Shown: positions 1 through 12,282 of the stretch, in pieces | Layout: each line of letters opens with the position of its first letter | How positions within the stretch are numbered: position 1 is the first letter of the stretch | Source of the DNA: Chaenocephalus aceratus | Taxonomy: Eukaryota; Chordata; Actinopteri; Perciformes; Channichthyidae | Assembly (NCBI GenBank): GCA_023974075.1 | Contig: CM043803.1 | Coordinates: forward strand, 3,941,495-4,005,494 | DNA length: 64,000 nucleotides | Direction of reading: 5' to 3' | Translations under genes and position numbers: made by a program | Notes under the pieces: generated by a model | Told to the model about the DNA's origin: nothing | Database searches by the model: none | The model's input: only the letters and a program-made list of their open reading frames with translations

Positions 1-814
1 TTGTTCCATTAAATCCACTAAACCACTTTGAAGGCAACAACAAGAATGGATGTTGATTAACTCCCTGGTATAAGCTTAAATAACTATGCACTGTGTTCCT
101 GTTTCCCGCTCTTTCCTTCTTCAGGGCTTCACTACATTGGTCAGGTCCACGAGAACAGTCTGTTGCGCATCGCCTTCGATCAAATCTCTGAGGGCCAAGC
201 TAAATCAACACTTTGACACGATCATGATAGGCCAAGGAGAGGAAAAAACGGGAGTACACTATCTTCTCGGGTAAAACGGAGATGAAAGCCCATCTGATGA
301 AGCAATTCCCCGATGACACAGAGGCCATCGAGACATTCTTCAATATCATGAAGGTACTGTAAGCTAGTGGACACATATCTCAGCGTGACATCCCTCCATA
401 AAATGACAACACACCTATAACTGGCAAACATCTGTTCTCCAAAAGGTCTCTGCTAAGAAGACTCACTACCTGGCAACTCTAAAGCTGATCCCGCAGTGGG
501 TGTCTTTATTCATACTGATGTCAGGCATTGGAAACCTCCTCACCGAGGTCTTCCGCCTTTAAAGTAAAGTAAATAAAAGACATTGTATTGGAAGTCATTT
601 GTAGCAAATACTTACATTCAGTAGCGGATGCCTAAGACATATAGGCATCAATATATTGTAATAGTATGATATCAACGATAAAGTTTATAATACACTATGC
701 AAATGTCTCCTCCAAAAACTTACGATGTACAGTGTTTGAAACTTTCACTGTAATTTATCCATAAGACAGAAACAGAAAAAAGCTGCAAATTTCGATTACC
801 CTTACTTATCACTC

Positions 815-1184
815 AAAGGTAGGGTAGGTGATTCACTTCAGAAACACTTTTTGTTATATTCCATGGAATGCTCTTAACATCCCGATGGCAATGAATACAT
901 TAAATGCTTTGACAATAAATATACACAATTATTTCATCTGTGGAAGCCGTGGCGCTGTAAAAAGCTAGACCAATTATCTACCCCGGCCCGGTCAAGTAAC
1001 TGGATGGCCTACCTGCCTGTCAGCCTTCCATCTCGTGCACAAACTTATCTCGTGCCCTCATTGGTCATGTGCACGTTCGTGTGTGTTGGAGGAGGGGCTC
1101 TGTAAGGAAGATTTTTTTCGGTTGCGTACTTTCAAATTCTAGCACACTCGAGCTGGTTTCTCCATTCATACCTACCCTACCTTT
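815..1184. repeat. MITE-like element with 15-bp terminal inverted repeats
   Basis: The left end AAAGGTAGGGTAGGT (815-829) is the exact reverse complement of the right end at 1170-1184. The interior (about 998-1140) is clearly homologous, in reverse orientation, to 24047-24260. It sits in what should be an intron, or a lost exon region, of the retsat copy. There is no coding capacity. The superfamily is not assigned. Confidence 0.7.
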
Positions 1185-2369
1185 AATATTTTTGGTACAC
1201 TTCTCCTCTAATTAACAATTGGGACACTTTTTATGATTTGTTATAACTGTAACAATTCTTTGATCAGAATAACCTACCCGTAAATAATTGATCCATATAA
1301 TTTTTCTAGATCAAAATTGCCCTGTGTCTTATGACCTAAATACATGTAAAATATTATTCTAGTCGGCCTTATATGGTGTTTTCTTTAAAACATCTGCAGG
1401 AGTTATTCCTAATGAAACTATTTCAGTCCAAATCCAACGCAAAATGAGTCTCAAAAACAAATGTACGAGTCTGGTCTGGTGGTTTCAGCTGAAGACAAGA
1501 TAACATAGATTTAAAAAAATATAAAACAGCAAAGTCATATTTAATCCTTCACTGTGTATATTTAGGCGTGCCTCCAAAGGACTCCAGTATTCTCATCAAT
1601 GCCCTCCTGATTCATCACTACAAAAGAGGTGCCTACTACCCTAAAGGTGGTGGCAGTGAGATCGCCTTCCACATCATCCGCACCATCCAGAAATATGGAG
1701 GAAAGTGATGTTAAACCATACCTTTATTGTAGGTATTCAGGAAAGGCTGAACATGATGAAACATGGCAGAGGATCGTTCCTGGTTTTCTCCGGGTTTGAT
1801 GGGACTCAAGAGGAGTTGGGCCTCGAGTCCACCAACTTCTGGCTGTTTAAAAACAACCCTAACATGTTATTACCACAAGGGGGCATTGTTGTATAAGAAG
1901 TAGGGATGCAATGAGGCACAATAACTCTGTGTAACTCTGCTTCCAGATACATCAGATTTTATCTATTTTTTTGTCTCAGCTTTATGTATTCCACTAGAAC
2001 GTGTATTGTACTTTTCTGTATGTGGCTTATTAAACTTCCAAGACAGAGTTATTTTTTGTCCTCTAGGTGGAGTACATGATCAGTCACAGTACAGCTGATT
2101 TAAATACCACCCATGGTTTATTTTTCATGTGTGGCCAGTGGCCACACTGCTGTTAAGCCCAGGCTGATTTGACTGAGGGATGACGATCTGAATTTGAAAT
2201 GTTCATGTTTTTGTGTGTTTTAGGATGGATGCCTTCTTTGCATTAAACAAAGAGGAAGCACCAGATAATATCCCCATGATGTTCATCACAATGCCATCTG
2301 CCAAAGACCCAGAATCCAAAATAAGACACCCAGGTGCATACGCTTAAGGCTTTTTCTATGGTTGCAAGT

Positions 2370-2370
2370 A

Positions 2371-2403
<33 letters not shown>

Positions 2404-2480
2404 GATTTATTTTGTTAGCGCTTTTACGGGTGCTCAAAGTCGCTTTACATAGATAGTAAAAAGATCAAATATATATAGTT
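2370..2480. repeat. (TAA)n microsatellite attached to a dispersed repeat tail
   Basis: About ten AAT/TAA units at 2370-2402 are followed by a 'gcttttacgggtgctcaaag' stretch (2419-2438) of the kind seen at the 3' ends of dispersed fish retroposons, with the microsatellite as the tail. It lies in a retsat intron. Family identification is by general resemblance only. Confidence 0.45.
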
Positions 2481-3585
2481 AAAGTCAAATTAAAATCAAG
2501 CGATGAAAAGAAAGAATGTGCAAATATTAACAATAAATGATGTTTTAAAGATGTACTCGTACAAGAAGTTCATACCAGACCTGAGTGTCCATAGAGATTA
2601 GATGTGATATCTTGGCTGTTTCATGTTTACAGGAAAATCTTGCATGACAATACTGACAATGGTCAAGTACGAATGGTTTGAGGAATGGAAGGACACTTCT
2701 GTATGCAAAAGGGGCGACGAATACTACAACTACAAAATGAGATTTGCTAAAAACCTCTTTGACTGGGCCTGTACTTTGTTCCCTAAAATCAAAGACAAGG
2801 TAGGATTGGTCTTTTTCTGTCAAAGGGTTAACTGTAAAGTGTCCATGCTTTTATTTAATGTGTTGACTAACTTGGAATTTGTGTATGACTTGTTTTTCAG
2901 TTGCTTTTCCAGGACGTGGCGACCCCACTGACAAACAACCACTATCTGGGCGCCCAGCATGGAGCCATGTACTCTGCTGAGCACAACCTCGATCGTTTCC
3001 AAGCAGAGACTGTGGCGAGGAACAGGTGCAACACGCCCGTCAAAAACCTCTACATCTCAGGTATGAAAAGTGGCAAACTTGGCTGAGGACTTTAGGTTAA
3101 AAAAGCTCTGCAAGTACAGTCAAGTCCTTGGGTTTTTCAGTAAGTGAAGTTTAAACAGGCATAGAAAAGTCTCAAGAACAATTGATTAACTTAAAGAAGG
3201 ATAATGCTCTGAAATGTTGGTTTCTTTGCAGTGTAATAGCAATTTTCTTGCTGGATTGGTTTACCAAATTATCAATTTACGATAAGGTCAAAAAGCAGGA
3301 GTTACATCTTGTGAGCAAAGCATTTCCTAGAGGCGTATCTCAGACAACATTTTGAACCCAGACTCCAGTTGTCTTGTCTCATGCAGCAGGATGTATTTTG
3401 TGTGTTTGTTTCCAGGCCAAGACGTGTTCAGCTGTGGGATAGCAGGCGCTCTGCATGGTGGACTCCTCTGCGCCTCTGTGGTGTTGGATCACATCGTCTA
3501 CATTGACTTGCTCTTCCTCAAGAAGAAGCTGAAGAGGAGGAAAGCCAGGGAGTTGGCCGAGCTGTCTAAGAAGAAACTGCAGTGA

Positions 3586-4991
3586 GAGCGCTCTCTACTT
3601 CCCCTGCAGGACACTAGTTAAACTGCACAAACCAGGTGCAAAAGGACCCTTGATTTTTGCAAGAAGCTTGAACACAGCAAACAAAGTCTGGGATCTATTG
3701 TATATACTGATATTATTATAACGCATATGTCAGGAGCTGGGGAAGGATTTTGTTGCAAGGTTTGCTGGAAAAGGTAACCACATAGTGTTTGAAAAGTTTA
3801 GAACGCACATTATCGTAATACTGTGCTGGAACTTTGCATCATTTTATGGCATATGGTATGTTTATTATTTACATATATTATTTTGTCTAATTTAATATAT
3901 GTAAAATCATTTTCCTATTTTTCTTTACATTTGTATTTAGGCATCTTTATCCTTTAAATGTGGAATTATTAGAATTATTTATGATACCAGCTTTTTCTTG
4001 TTTTTTCTAATGTGCGTTTTGTGGATTTTGTACATTTTGTTGACCGAGTATCTATATCTTTATATATTTTTGTCACAGCTTGGTTTGTTTTTGCATTACA
4101 CAAAATGCTTATTTGTATTTTCTGTTCATATAACATACAAAATAAAAACATTCACACTGCCCTTCACACGTATGCTCAAACCTTTGCTGAAACTGATATG
4201 TCTACATGAACACTGGACAAATTACAACAAACAATTTAATTGCACATGAAATCATTATGAAAGATTCAAATGGAGGCATAAATATGGAACTTAATCATAT
4301 TACCAAATAAATATTACCTTCAGCAAATCATTACCCCATCTAGAATAATCATTAGCAATAGCTATGATGGGTCGGCTAATTATTTATATATCACTTAGTG
4401 ACCTGAGACTGTAATTCCCCTCAGGATTTCTTAGTTCCCACCTAAGTTGTTCTGCCCTGACTTATAACCCCAGTGTTGTTTGGGTAACTTCTGAAATCAA
4501 ACATTCGGGGGAAACCTCAGACTTCCTGAACTAAGTGAACATTTCCTCAGTAAGCAGTGGGCATATTGGCTGACAAACTGTGGTCTGTAGGAGACGACCG
4601 GGGGGATCTGAGGAGAAGAATGCCTCTTCTGTCCAGCCAGCCAGTGGGATGCCAGTACCTCTGCCGCTCACTGCACTCCATCCCTCTGCTGTACAGACCC
4701 AGGGAAAACTCTCCCTGCTGCAGGAGCTCTGATGTACAAGATGCTGCTGTTAACACTTCCCTCTCGTTCTGACAGATCTTTAAGAGAATCATTCTAGCAC
4801 TTTTCAAGAACTTTTAATGTGCCAAAACCAGCTGTTTATACTAACTTTGATTGTATATTTTGATCATTTATTATTGAATACTTGCTAATTTCCAGAGTGG
4901 GGGATCTAGTTTTGAATGACTTCTTTGATGATGTATTTATAAATATGTTTTTGGTACCTCTCAACATACTAAAACGATTGCCTCCACACAG
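3586..4991. other. retsat 3' flank, no gene recognised
   Basis: This AT-rich sequence after the retsat stop probably includes its 3' UTR. An AATAAA occurs near 4304-4310. A GC-richer patch at 4590-4770 stays open in more than one frame but has no recognisable domain. Confidence 0.4.
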
Positions 4992-7148
4992 CTGTGAACA
5001 TGGTTGATGGCTAAGCCCACGGCTAGCAGCTATACCACTTACAGCGATAACAGTTCAAACAACGGCAACAGTGCTGGGGCTAACGGTGTTACCTCAGTGG
5101 TAATTGGAGGGTAAGCATTACGCATAAGTGACAATGCCTCTATATCCTTGATAACTGCAATATGAGAGTGGCACACTATGCAAGAGCTGCCAGCCCTATT
5201 GTGTTAAAAAAGCAAAGAGAAGCTTGCAATACAACACAAACAGAGTAGAGGGAGAGTGTCTACATACTCTGCACAGGTAGATGTAACGCTGCCACATCTT
5301 TACAAAGCAAAACGTTGTCTGCTGCTGCTGCTGTTTGCATTTTCTGATATAATAATTGAGAACCTTACAATTATTTAAAACGTGGTTCATATTTTTTGAA
5401 AAGTAGCAGGTACAGCACTATCTTTATCTGTTGATAAAAGAAGAAGGACCAAATGGAAGAAAATAATCAGATTATTACATAAGAAAAGTGTAGTGCTCAT
5501 GAAAATTCAACATAATTCAAATGTAGCATTTTCAAAACTTCAAAGACCTTGTACCCACCTTCTTTTAATCGATGTGAATAAAAACGGCCAAAAGCAAGGT
5601 AAGATGAAGAAACGAGGAGCAAAATGGTAGGGAGAGGAGTTAATTATATTGACTTTGTCTGGCTAGGAAGTTCAGTAGGCTATAACATATAATTACTGTG
5701 GCATGAAAACGTGGAGTTCTTCACCAGAAATAAACATGACATCTACATTAACTCTTACTTTCCTATGCTGTGCTCTGACTGACTCAGAAACAAAGCCACC
5801 TGCCCTTTGGGCTCTGAAGAAAGGGAACCCACCCGTTACCTCCATACTAGGGCTGCAGCTCTATGGGGATGGCATGGTCCTATCTTATATATATTAACGA
5901 CTATCACATGGATGCCATCAAAAGTTAAAATATTCAATGTCCTCAGAATCTTAGTGAATTGTTTATCCCCTGACTTTTCCTCTAGAAACACCATTAGGGC
6001 ACCATTTTGGTTTTAGTGAAATGCCTAAACAACTATTAAATGGATCACTTTTGGTACGCACATTGGAAATTAAAATGTTATCCTTGAAATCTTTGCATCT
6101 GTACTGTCAGATAAACAGAACTTAAATTATGAATGAAGACTGTCGTCATACATTATAAAGCCTTTATCAAAAGGTTGTACTTTCAGACTTTTTATAAAAG
6201 TAGTAACAATAGATTTAAAGATGTTTGCTAAGTGCAGAAAGTAACTACATAAAACTTACAGAGGAAATGTGACCTATCATTTCACTTATTTAATTTGTAT
6301 AGAAAAGCAACTAGAATGGGCAGATCATGGGAAGAGGAATTTAAGTTTTCTTGACCAACACAAGCACCACCTCAACCCCCTTCCTTCTTTTCCTCTTGCA
6401 GGCAGCTCCCACATGTTTAGACACGCTCTTAGATCAGGAGAGGCCCAGAGGGTTCCGATCTTAAGAGCAGTCCACTCTTTCCGTTGTCTCAGGCAACACT
6501 CTCTAACCAGCAGATTCAAGCTTTTGAATACAATTCATATTTCAAAAGGCTGTGTTCTTATCCAACATTGCTGGTTCCAAACACTTGTATCTAGATAAAG
6601 GGAATTGTACACTTGCAAACACTGTAGAGACAGGATTGGTTCGGGGAGTATACGTGTTGCTAGGCTCTCTTCTCTGTGTTCCAGCCAGCTTTCCTTCTTT
6701 TCCAGATGTTGGAGCTCCTCCCCGCTGGCCTGCCGCAACCTCCCACAGCTCGAACCAGCCAACAACCACAGCTGCTACCAATCTGAACACTCTCAGAAGA
6801 AACCTTCAGACAACGCAGAGAACAGGAAGAACCAGGCTATAGACAGCACCCAGGATCAGACTGGGCTTAAAGGTTTTTGCATTAAAGTCACCCCTACTAA
6901 AAATACTATCTTTCAGTGAAGTTGTAGCCCTGGATAGATGACTAAAGATCTTAATAGATTGCTATACATGGAGGTCTAAAGCAAAGTGTTCAATTGTATG
7001 TTTACACAGTAAGAAAACAAAATCGTCATTTCTTTTTCCATCGATGAAAATCAGACTGAAGCTTTTTTCCTGCTCCACACAGATCACAGACCTCTTCTCC
7101 GATGTTGGCTTAAAGCTGCTGCCTGAGGCCAACTTTCTGTTGAGCTAA
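4992..7148 (+). other. candidate short unrecognised gene (exon-like blocks)
   Basis: Block A (4992-5110) follows a CACACAG acceptor and ends at a GTAAGC donor; an ATG at 5007 opens MAKPTASSYTTYSDNSS and a Ser/Asn/Gly-rich stretch. Block B (6706-6872) follows a pyrimidine-rich TCCAG acceptor; joined to A it remains open for 55 more codons (polar, ending DSTQDQTGLK) but its donor GTTTTT is weak. Block C (7083-7148) follows a good acceptor and, in phase 0, reads ITDLFSDVGLKLL and so on to TAA; its phase does not match the end of block B. I recognise no domain. It could be a short coding gene with unseen exons, an lncRNA or chance. The strongest support is the A-to-B frame agreement. Confidence 0.22.
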
Positions 7149-9833
7149 ATGGAAAATCCAGGAGAAATGGCAACTTCCCTTATTCTGCCTTCTTCCTGAA
7201 ACATCTTTTCTAACTTTTCTAACCTTCAATTGCACATTTAAAGAAACTTGGGGGCAGCAACAACAAGTTTTGAACACAACATGGACATATCCTCACATTT
7301 GAGAGGGTATAGCCATTTCAAAGGTGATGATACAGTATTGATAGCGTTGTTGTTTTCCAAAGCCAAGTGAGAAACTTTGGCTTTGGAAAAATGAAATCAG
7401 GAAGTGCCTTACACCTTTTCTCTAAACCTTAAAAGGTTGCAAAAAGAAGTCCGATTGTATGACCCTTCTCGCTTGATTTTGTCCCTAATGTTCCTAATGA
7501 GTTAAAGCTCTCAATCGCTACTTTCAAGCTTCTTTTAAAACAACATGTGGTCCATTTAGTCAATTATGGTCCATTTAAAGCCAATTGATTTGACTTTTTG
7601 CATGTCAGTGCCCACTTTGGTCATTGTGATGCAAATGATGTGGATATGGAACAGTCACGCTTACTGAGCATTCACCTGTTTCGTTCCACACCCCAGTCCA
7701 GTTGGTTGCATATGCACCTCTACAGTAGCTGGTTTCCCAAAAAGGAGAAGGGAAAGATAACAAACTGGCTCATTGTATTTGAATTCGACTCGTTTTATTT
7801 TTTGAAAGTAGCTCTCATCCTAAAAAAGCTTGGAGACCCCTGTTATAGAACGATACATTTGACAATTGTATGCTTGGCCTACCATTTTATTGGAGCGATG
7901 AGGGACAGGTGGGGCTTGGCAGAAAAAGTTTGAGTACCACTGGCTACAGTCACTTTGAAGTGTCTCAACGCAGTCTAATATGTACTGTCTTTTAGCCTCC
8001 ACTGTGCACTTTACCATCTCCACAAGAGAATACGTTTTTCAGTAGTCTACACTTACGGTGTCTGTCAGCTGTTTGCTTCTGAGCAAGGAGTTCACAGTTG
8101 GTTTTTAGAGCTTTTTCTCTACCTGCCGTGGGGGAAACAACCTCATGAGAGTAATGAAAGTGGAGCAAAGCAGTTAAGTTGTGTCAATCGCAAACCTTAG
8201 AAAGGTGATTTTCTGCACTCTAGTTAGCTTCCCTGTTTGCCACACCTTCAAACTAAAAGGTGGAAAGCAGGTCATTTGAGCTGCTGTTGTGAAGGGCATG
8301 TTTGATGATTGACATCAGGCATTAAATGCAACAGCATTTTTTTTAAACGGACAAGGTTTCGTGTAGTTTTACAATGAGCATTCATCATGGAAAACGTAAT
8401 GAACTCCCTCTCTTCATCACAGTTCACCAACTGAATTAGAACTAAAGAATGTATCTCAGCAGATCTCTACTTTCCCTTCCCAGCTGTTTGTAATATTTCC
8501 TGTGAGGCTGCGCTGCACATTTCATTGTAAATTATATTGCATGCTGATATTTGGATGAGAGAGAGAAAAAGTGAGGAGGCAGGAATAGGGAGGGCCGGAG
8601 AAAGGAGAACCACGTCTTCTCATATGAGTCATAGTAAGTATTTGTTCTGCCTGCTTCTCCAATCAAGCCCCTGCTCCTTTGGGAAGCAGGACTTTTGATT
8701 TAAAAAAAGTGGGAGTGGAAGGGAGACATTGTTGTGGAGAAAAACTAAAGTAATCGGCACCTGGCAAACCGCATAACCACAACAGTCTATTATGTGATCA
8801 TAGTTTACTGTTTGCAGGGGATAGGAATATCTGGCTTGAATCCAGTTTAGATGGTAATCAAGTTAAGGACAAGAATTCGAGAATGTTTCATATAAATAAT
8901 TACACAGGATGGCGAGAAGAGGAAGAAGCTTACATTGAACAAATAATGATCCTGGGTTTAAATCAAAGAGTGAATCTCTTCAATCTTTCACACCCATCTG
9001 CACTTTGTGACTACAGCCCCTCCTTTCGTTGGATGCTTCAGAGATGATCCAGAGTCTCACGTTTCACCCCCCACCTCCTAGCAATAAGCCCACCCCTCCT
9101 CATTAGCCTAATGCATCCGCATTCGTCATCACATCTCTCTCTGCTCTGTGTTTACAGCTTGTGAAGTTGGGGGAGTCTAAATGCTGGAGAAGATATTCAC
9201 TAGAGGGGGCTGTTCTGTGGGAGTAGTCCCAGCCAACCCTCATAAGGAGATGACTCCTCAACACATGGTTTGGATACAGACAGTAAACTGTAGGGTTCAT
9301 GTGGCGTTTTTTACTCATCTGAATTAAGGCCTTAAAGTTAGAATGTGTTTAATGCTGTAAAGATTGTAAAGCCCTTGAAAGAAACGTGTGATTTTGGGGC
9401 TGCAGAATTAAACTGGAATTGCCTTGAGAAAGTTTCATGCCTGCAGAAACGGAGAGGACTGAACTTTCATAGCCGAGATGCAGCTAAAACCTTTTAGGGA
9501 TTCAAGTTTTACAAATGAACTTTGAACATGATTAACACCAGTAAGTCTTTTATATGTATTGATAAGCAAAACAAATGTGCTTATTAGCATTTTCTTTATT
9601 CTAGTTCACTTCACTTCCATTCCAGAGCGAATGCCTTCTACAGTCTGCAAAGAGTTTCACAGTTTGCTGAGACATGCTCAGGTCTTGATCTTCACACACC
9701 AAATGTTTACTTTTACACTTAGCACAGCTATGAGAAACATTTAGCCAGAAGGTGGCATACTCAAATCCTTCATGGTTTTGAATGCACTTTTGACACTGTC
9801 AAAATTGGCTTAAACTATTCGTATGCTGAAACC
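7149..9833. other. intergenic, nothing recognised
   Basis: No long ORF, exon chain, structured RNA or clear repeat was recognised here. Short ORFs such as 7598-7933 show no domain or codon-like pattern. Confidence 0.5.
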
Positions 9834-10352
9834 TAAAGGTCACCTATCATGCAAAATCCACTTTTTCATGTCTTTTATACACAACATGTGTCCCCTCTGT
9901 GTAAAGAGATTCTGAAAATGTCAGGAAAAAGATTCACTCACTTTTTGTTCCGATCCATTTATATAAAAACCTGTCTGAAAATGAGCTGATCAGATTTTGG
10001 CCACTTTATGATGTCACAACGATTTTTTGGCTTGTGTAACCATTAGCCAATAACCAACCAAGGTAACCCCCCCCCCCCCCCCCCTTATCACCTGCATCTC
10101 CTCCTAGAGCACCATTGTGCTATTTTTAACCAAATGTCTCTCAGAGGCGCGTGGGGAGTGGCTCCTTATTTTCATCTAAAGTAACAGACAGAGAATCAGC
10201 ACTTTGGAAACAGGGCTGAAACAGAGGGGATTATGGGATGCTGCAATGTATGATCTGTTTGGTATTTCGAGCCAAACACTTCTGAGACATGTTTTGTATA
10301 TATCTGAGACCTATGATATATTGATGAAAAACAGTATAATAGGGGACCTTTA
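9834..10352. repeat. TTAA-type MITE with imperfect terminal inverted repeats
   Basis: The ends 'aaaggtcacctatcatgc' and 'gtataataggggaccttt' are imperfect inverted copies, and the right end abuts TTAA-like sequence. The interior has a C-tract at 10067-10084. The right-hand 110 bp recurs inverted at 11190-11300. TTAA targeting would fit piggyBac- or Kolobok-type MITEs; this is an inference. Confidence 0.65.
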
Positions 10353-11189
10353 AATACAAGACACATGTTCCAATGATTATTAGGCTTTACCGCTTTTGGG
10401 GAACTGCAATACTAATATTGCAGTTGGGAACTACCAGTGCTATTCTCTCTGAGGTTAAGAGACAAACATATGGGCACGGTTTTAGGATGTCATCTGTTGC
10501 CTCTCAGCAAGGGCTCCAGCTGACTGTCACTAATTCCTCTTCCGTATTTCCTGTGGTAAGTGAGCGCTTGCTCTTCCATTGGGAGAGGTTGTTTTCTCTA
10601 GCCTCTACTCACTGAGGGTAAGGCCTCACAGCATGATGATCCCAGAGGGGTCGTACCAACATGTGTTCACTTCAACACTGAGGCAATGTTGGCAGGATGA
10701 CCTCTCATTGTCCACGTGGAAAGAAATGCCAAAGCTTTACAGACATTCTCATTTCTGCTCTCTTTACTTTAGACATAATGTGAGATATAAAGAATGATAA
10801 AAAGTAGTCCATGATTCATCCTCTCTAGACTCATATGTTTGGTCTGCCAGCAGAATGAGTGTGTTTTAAAACTGCAGTGAAAATGCTCCACAACAAACAA
10901 AGACATCACTGAGATCACTGAGACCACAATGAGAGACTTTGCGTTCTGACCTGAGTTCGTCTACAAAGACATCCGCAGATCCAAAAAATGGTTGTCCTTA
11001 ATGTCAATGAGTGCCTACATTTGTGCACATATTTAGCATATTAACTTTCCTCACTATTCTTTACTATCACTGGCTAGGATAGGCTTCTTCCTCATGCGTT
11101 TTCTGGTAATTCATGCTTTTTTTTACTGCCTTCAGACATCCATCTCCAAACAAAGAAGGAACACATGTAGAGGTCATGAAGATATTTGA

Positions 11190-11300
11190 AAGGTCCCCTA
11201 TTATACTGTTTTTCATCAATATATTATAGGTCTCAGTTATATACAAAAAGTGTTTGGCTCCAAATACCAAACAGATCATGCATTGTAGCATCCCATAAAC
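11190..11300. repeat. truncated inverted copy of the 9834-10352 MITE
   Basis: The segment 'aaaggtcccctattatactg' and the following 'tttttcatcaatatatta' stretch are the reverse complement of the right end of the 9834-10352 element, including the 'tttggctc..aaataccaaac' block. Homology stops near 11300. Confidence 0.7.
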
Positions 11301-11396
11301 CCCTCTGCTTACCTACACACTTCTGTTAAAAGTGGTTAAGTTAAGACAACGTATTAAGAATAAAACTCCGCAAACTGTTCCCCTGTGCCACTGTAA

Positions 11397-11697
11397 CGGC
11401 ACACGGCGGCGTGCGTTGTAGCTTCAACGCTTCTGCCCATTCACTTGAATGGGGGTGACGTCACGCTTTGCCGAACTGCATTGTGGGAGCGTTGCTTCGC
11501 TTTGCTCGCTTCAAAAGTTGAGCAATGTTCAACTTTTGAAGCTTCGGCGGAAGCATCAGCCAATCAATCATATGCCAGTACAAGCTCTAGCCAATCAACC
11601 GCGTGCTTGTGTGTCGGGGCGGGAGATTCATGTGATTGGTCGAGTTTCAGACAAGCTCACCGGCAGGCTTCAAAAACGCCGCTGTGTGGACGCTGCG
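11397..11697. repeat. Harbinger-like MITE, copy 1 (TAA target sites)
   Basis: This GC-rich block is bounded by TAA at 11394-11396 and 11698-11700. The ends share an imperfect inverted core (ACACGGCGGCGT against ACACAGCGGCGT). It shares interior motifs, inverted, with copy 2: 'cccattcacttgaatggg', 'ccgaactgcattgtggg' and several CCAATCA boxes. It has no transposase ORF. Confidence 0.55.
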
Positions 11698-11700
11698 TAA

Positions 11701-12279
11701 CGGCCGTCTACCACTACAGGCATCAAAAAATATTGATGCTGGGCGTGTCTGAAGCTTGGCGATTTTTTTGCGAGCAACACGACCAACAACCAATCACATT
11801 TGAATCTCCCGCCCCCGGCATACAAAGCAATAGCAATGTTAAAACGAAGTAAACTGGATATAAAATCCCCAAACAGGCGAAAACCTACCAGTTTCACCCA
11901 CTGTCTCTGCCACCTCCCTCCATGCCTGGTTCCTCCGGTTTGTATCCCGGTAAATAGTTCTGGTCGTAAAGAACCGGGTGATTTGCTACCGTAATTTCTC
12001 GTTTGGAATATGAGGAAATGAACTGCGGTCTGGCTCTCCCAGCTTACACGCGGTTTGATTGGCTAGCGCTTGTACTGGCGGGATTTGCATAAAAGGGATT
12101 TGATTGGCTGATGCCAGCTTCGAAAGCATCGGGAGCATGCTCACGATGCTTGCAAAGCCCATGCTCCGCTCCCCACAATGCAGTTCGGCGAAGATTAAAA
12201 ATCTTCTACGTCACCCCATTCAAATGAATGGGCGAAAGCGTTGAAAGCATTTTTCGATGCCTGTAGTGTAGACGGGCCG
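11701..12279. repeat. Harbinger-like MITE, copy 2 (TAA target sites)
   Basis: The left end CGGCCGTCTACCACTACAGG (11701) mirrors the right end, whose reverse complement starts CGGCCCGTCTACACTACAGG. It is flanked by TAA at 11698-11700 and 12280-12282. TWA target duplications and GC-rich inverted ends are typical of PIF/Harbinger elements. It is non-autonomous: no transposase is encoded. Confidence 0.7.
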
Positions 12280-12282
12280 TAA

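Larger units (their letters stand above)
125..3585 (+). pseudogene. retsat: retinol saturase (all-trans-retinol 13,14-reductase) 3' part, probably pseudogene
   Basis: RetSat saturates the 13,14 double bond of all-trans-retinol at the ER membrane. Translation of exon-like blocks matches the C-terminal two thirds of the family: 125-353 (LHYIGQVHENSLL, DQISEGQ), 446-560 (VSAKKTHYLATLKLIPQW), 1566-1708 (ALLIHHYKRGAYYPKGGGSE), 1741-1865 (ERLNMMKHGRGSF), 2224-2333 (MPSAKDPESK), 2633-2799 (KYEWFEEWKD), 2901-3060 (TPLTNNHYLGAQHGAMYSAE) and 3416-3585 ([18 protein letters not shown], stop at 3583). Splice phases agree from 2224 onward. Upstream it is broken: block one changes reading frame twice (after EGQ, and at the A-run 243-248), block two runs into TAA at its end, the exon for the family's 'LQAVLSYIFPTY' stretch is absent, and about 70 residues between 'QKYGG' and 'ERLNMM' are missing. 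The 5' exons lie outside the window. Family assignment is firm; pseudogene status could be confounded by assembly errors. Confidence 0.85.

Noticed and set aside
3998..4249. Hydrophobic ORFs in two frames after retsat
   Set aside because: They are open because the sequence is T-rich; both overlapping frames look alike and neither resembles a known protein.
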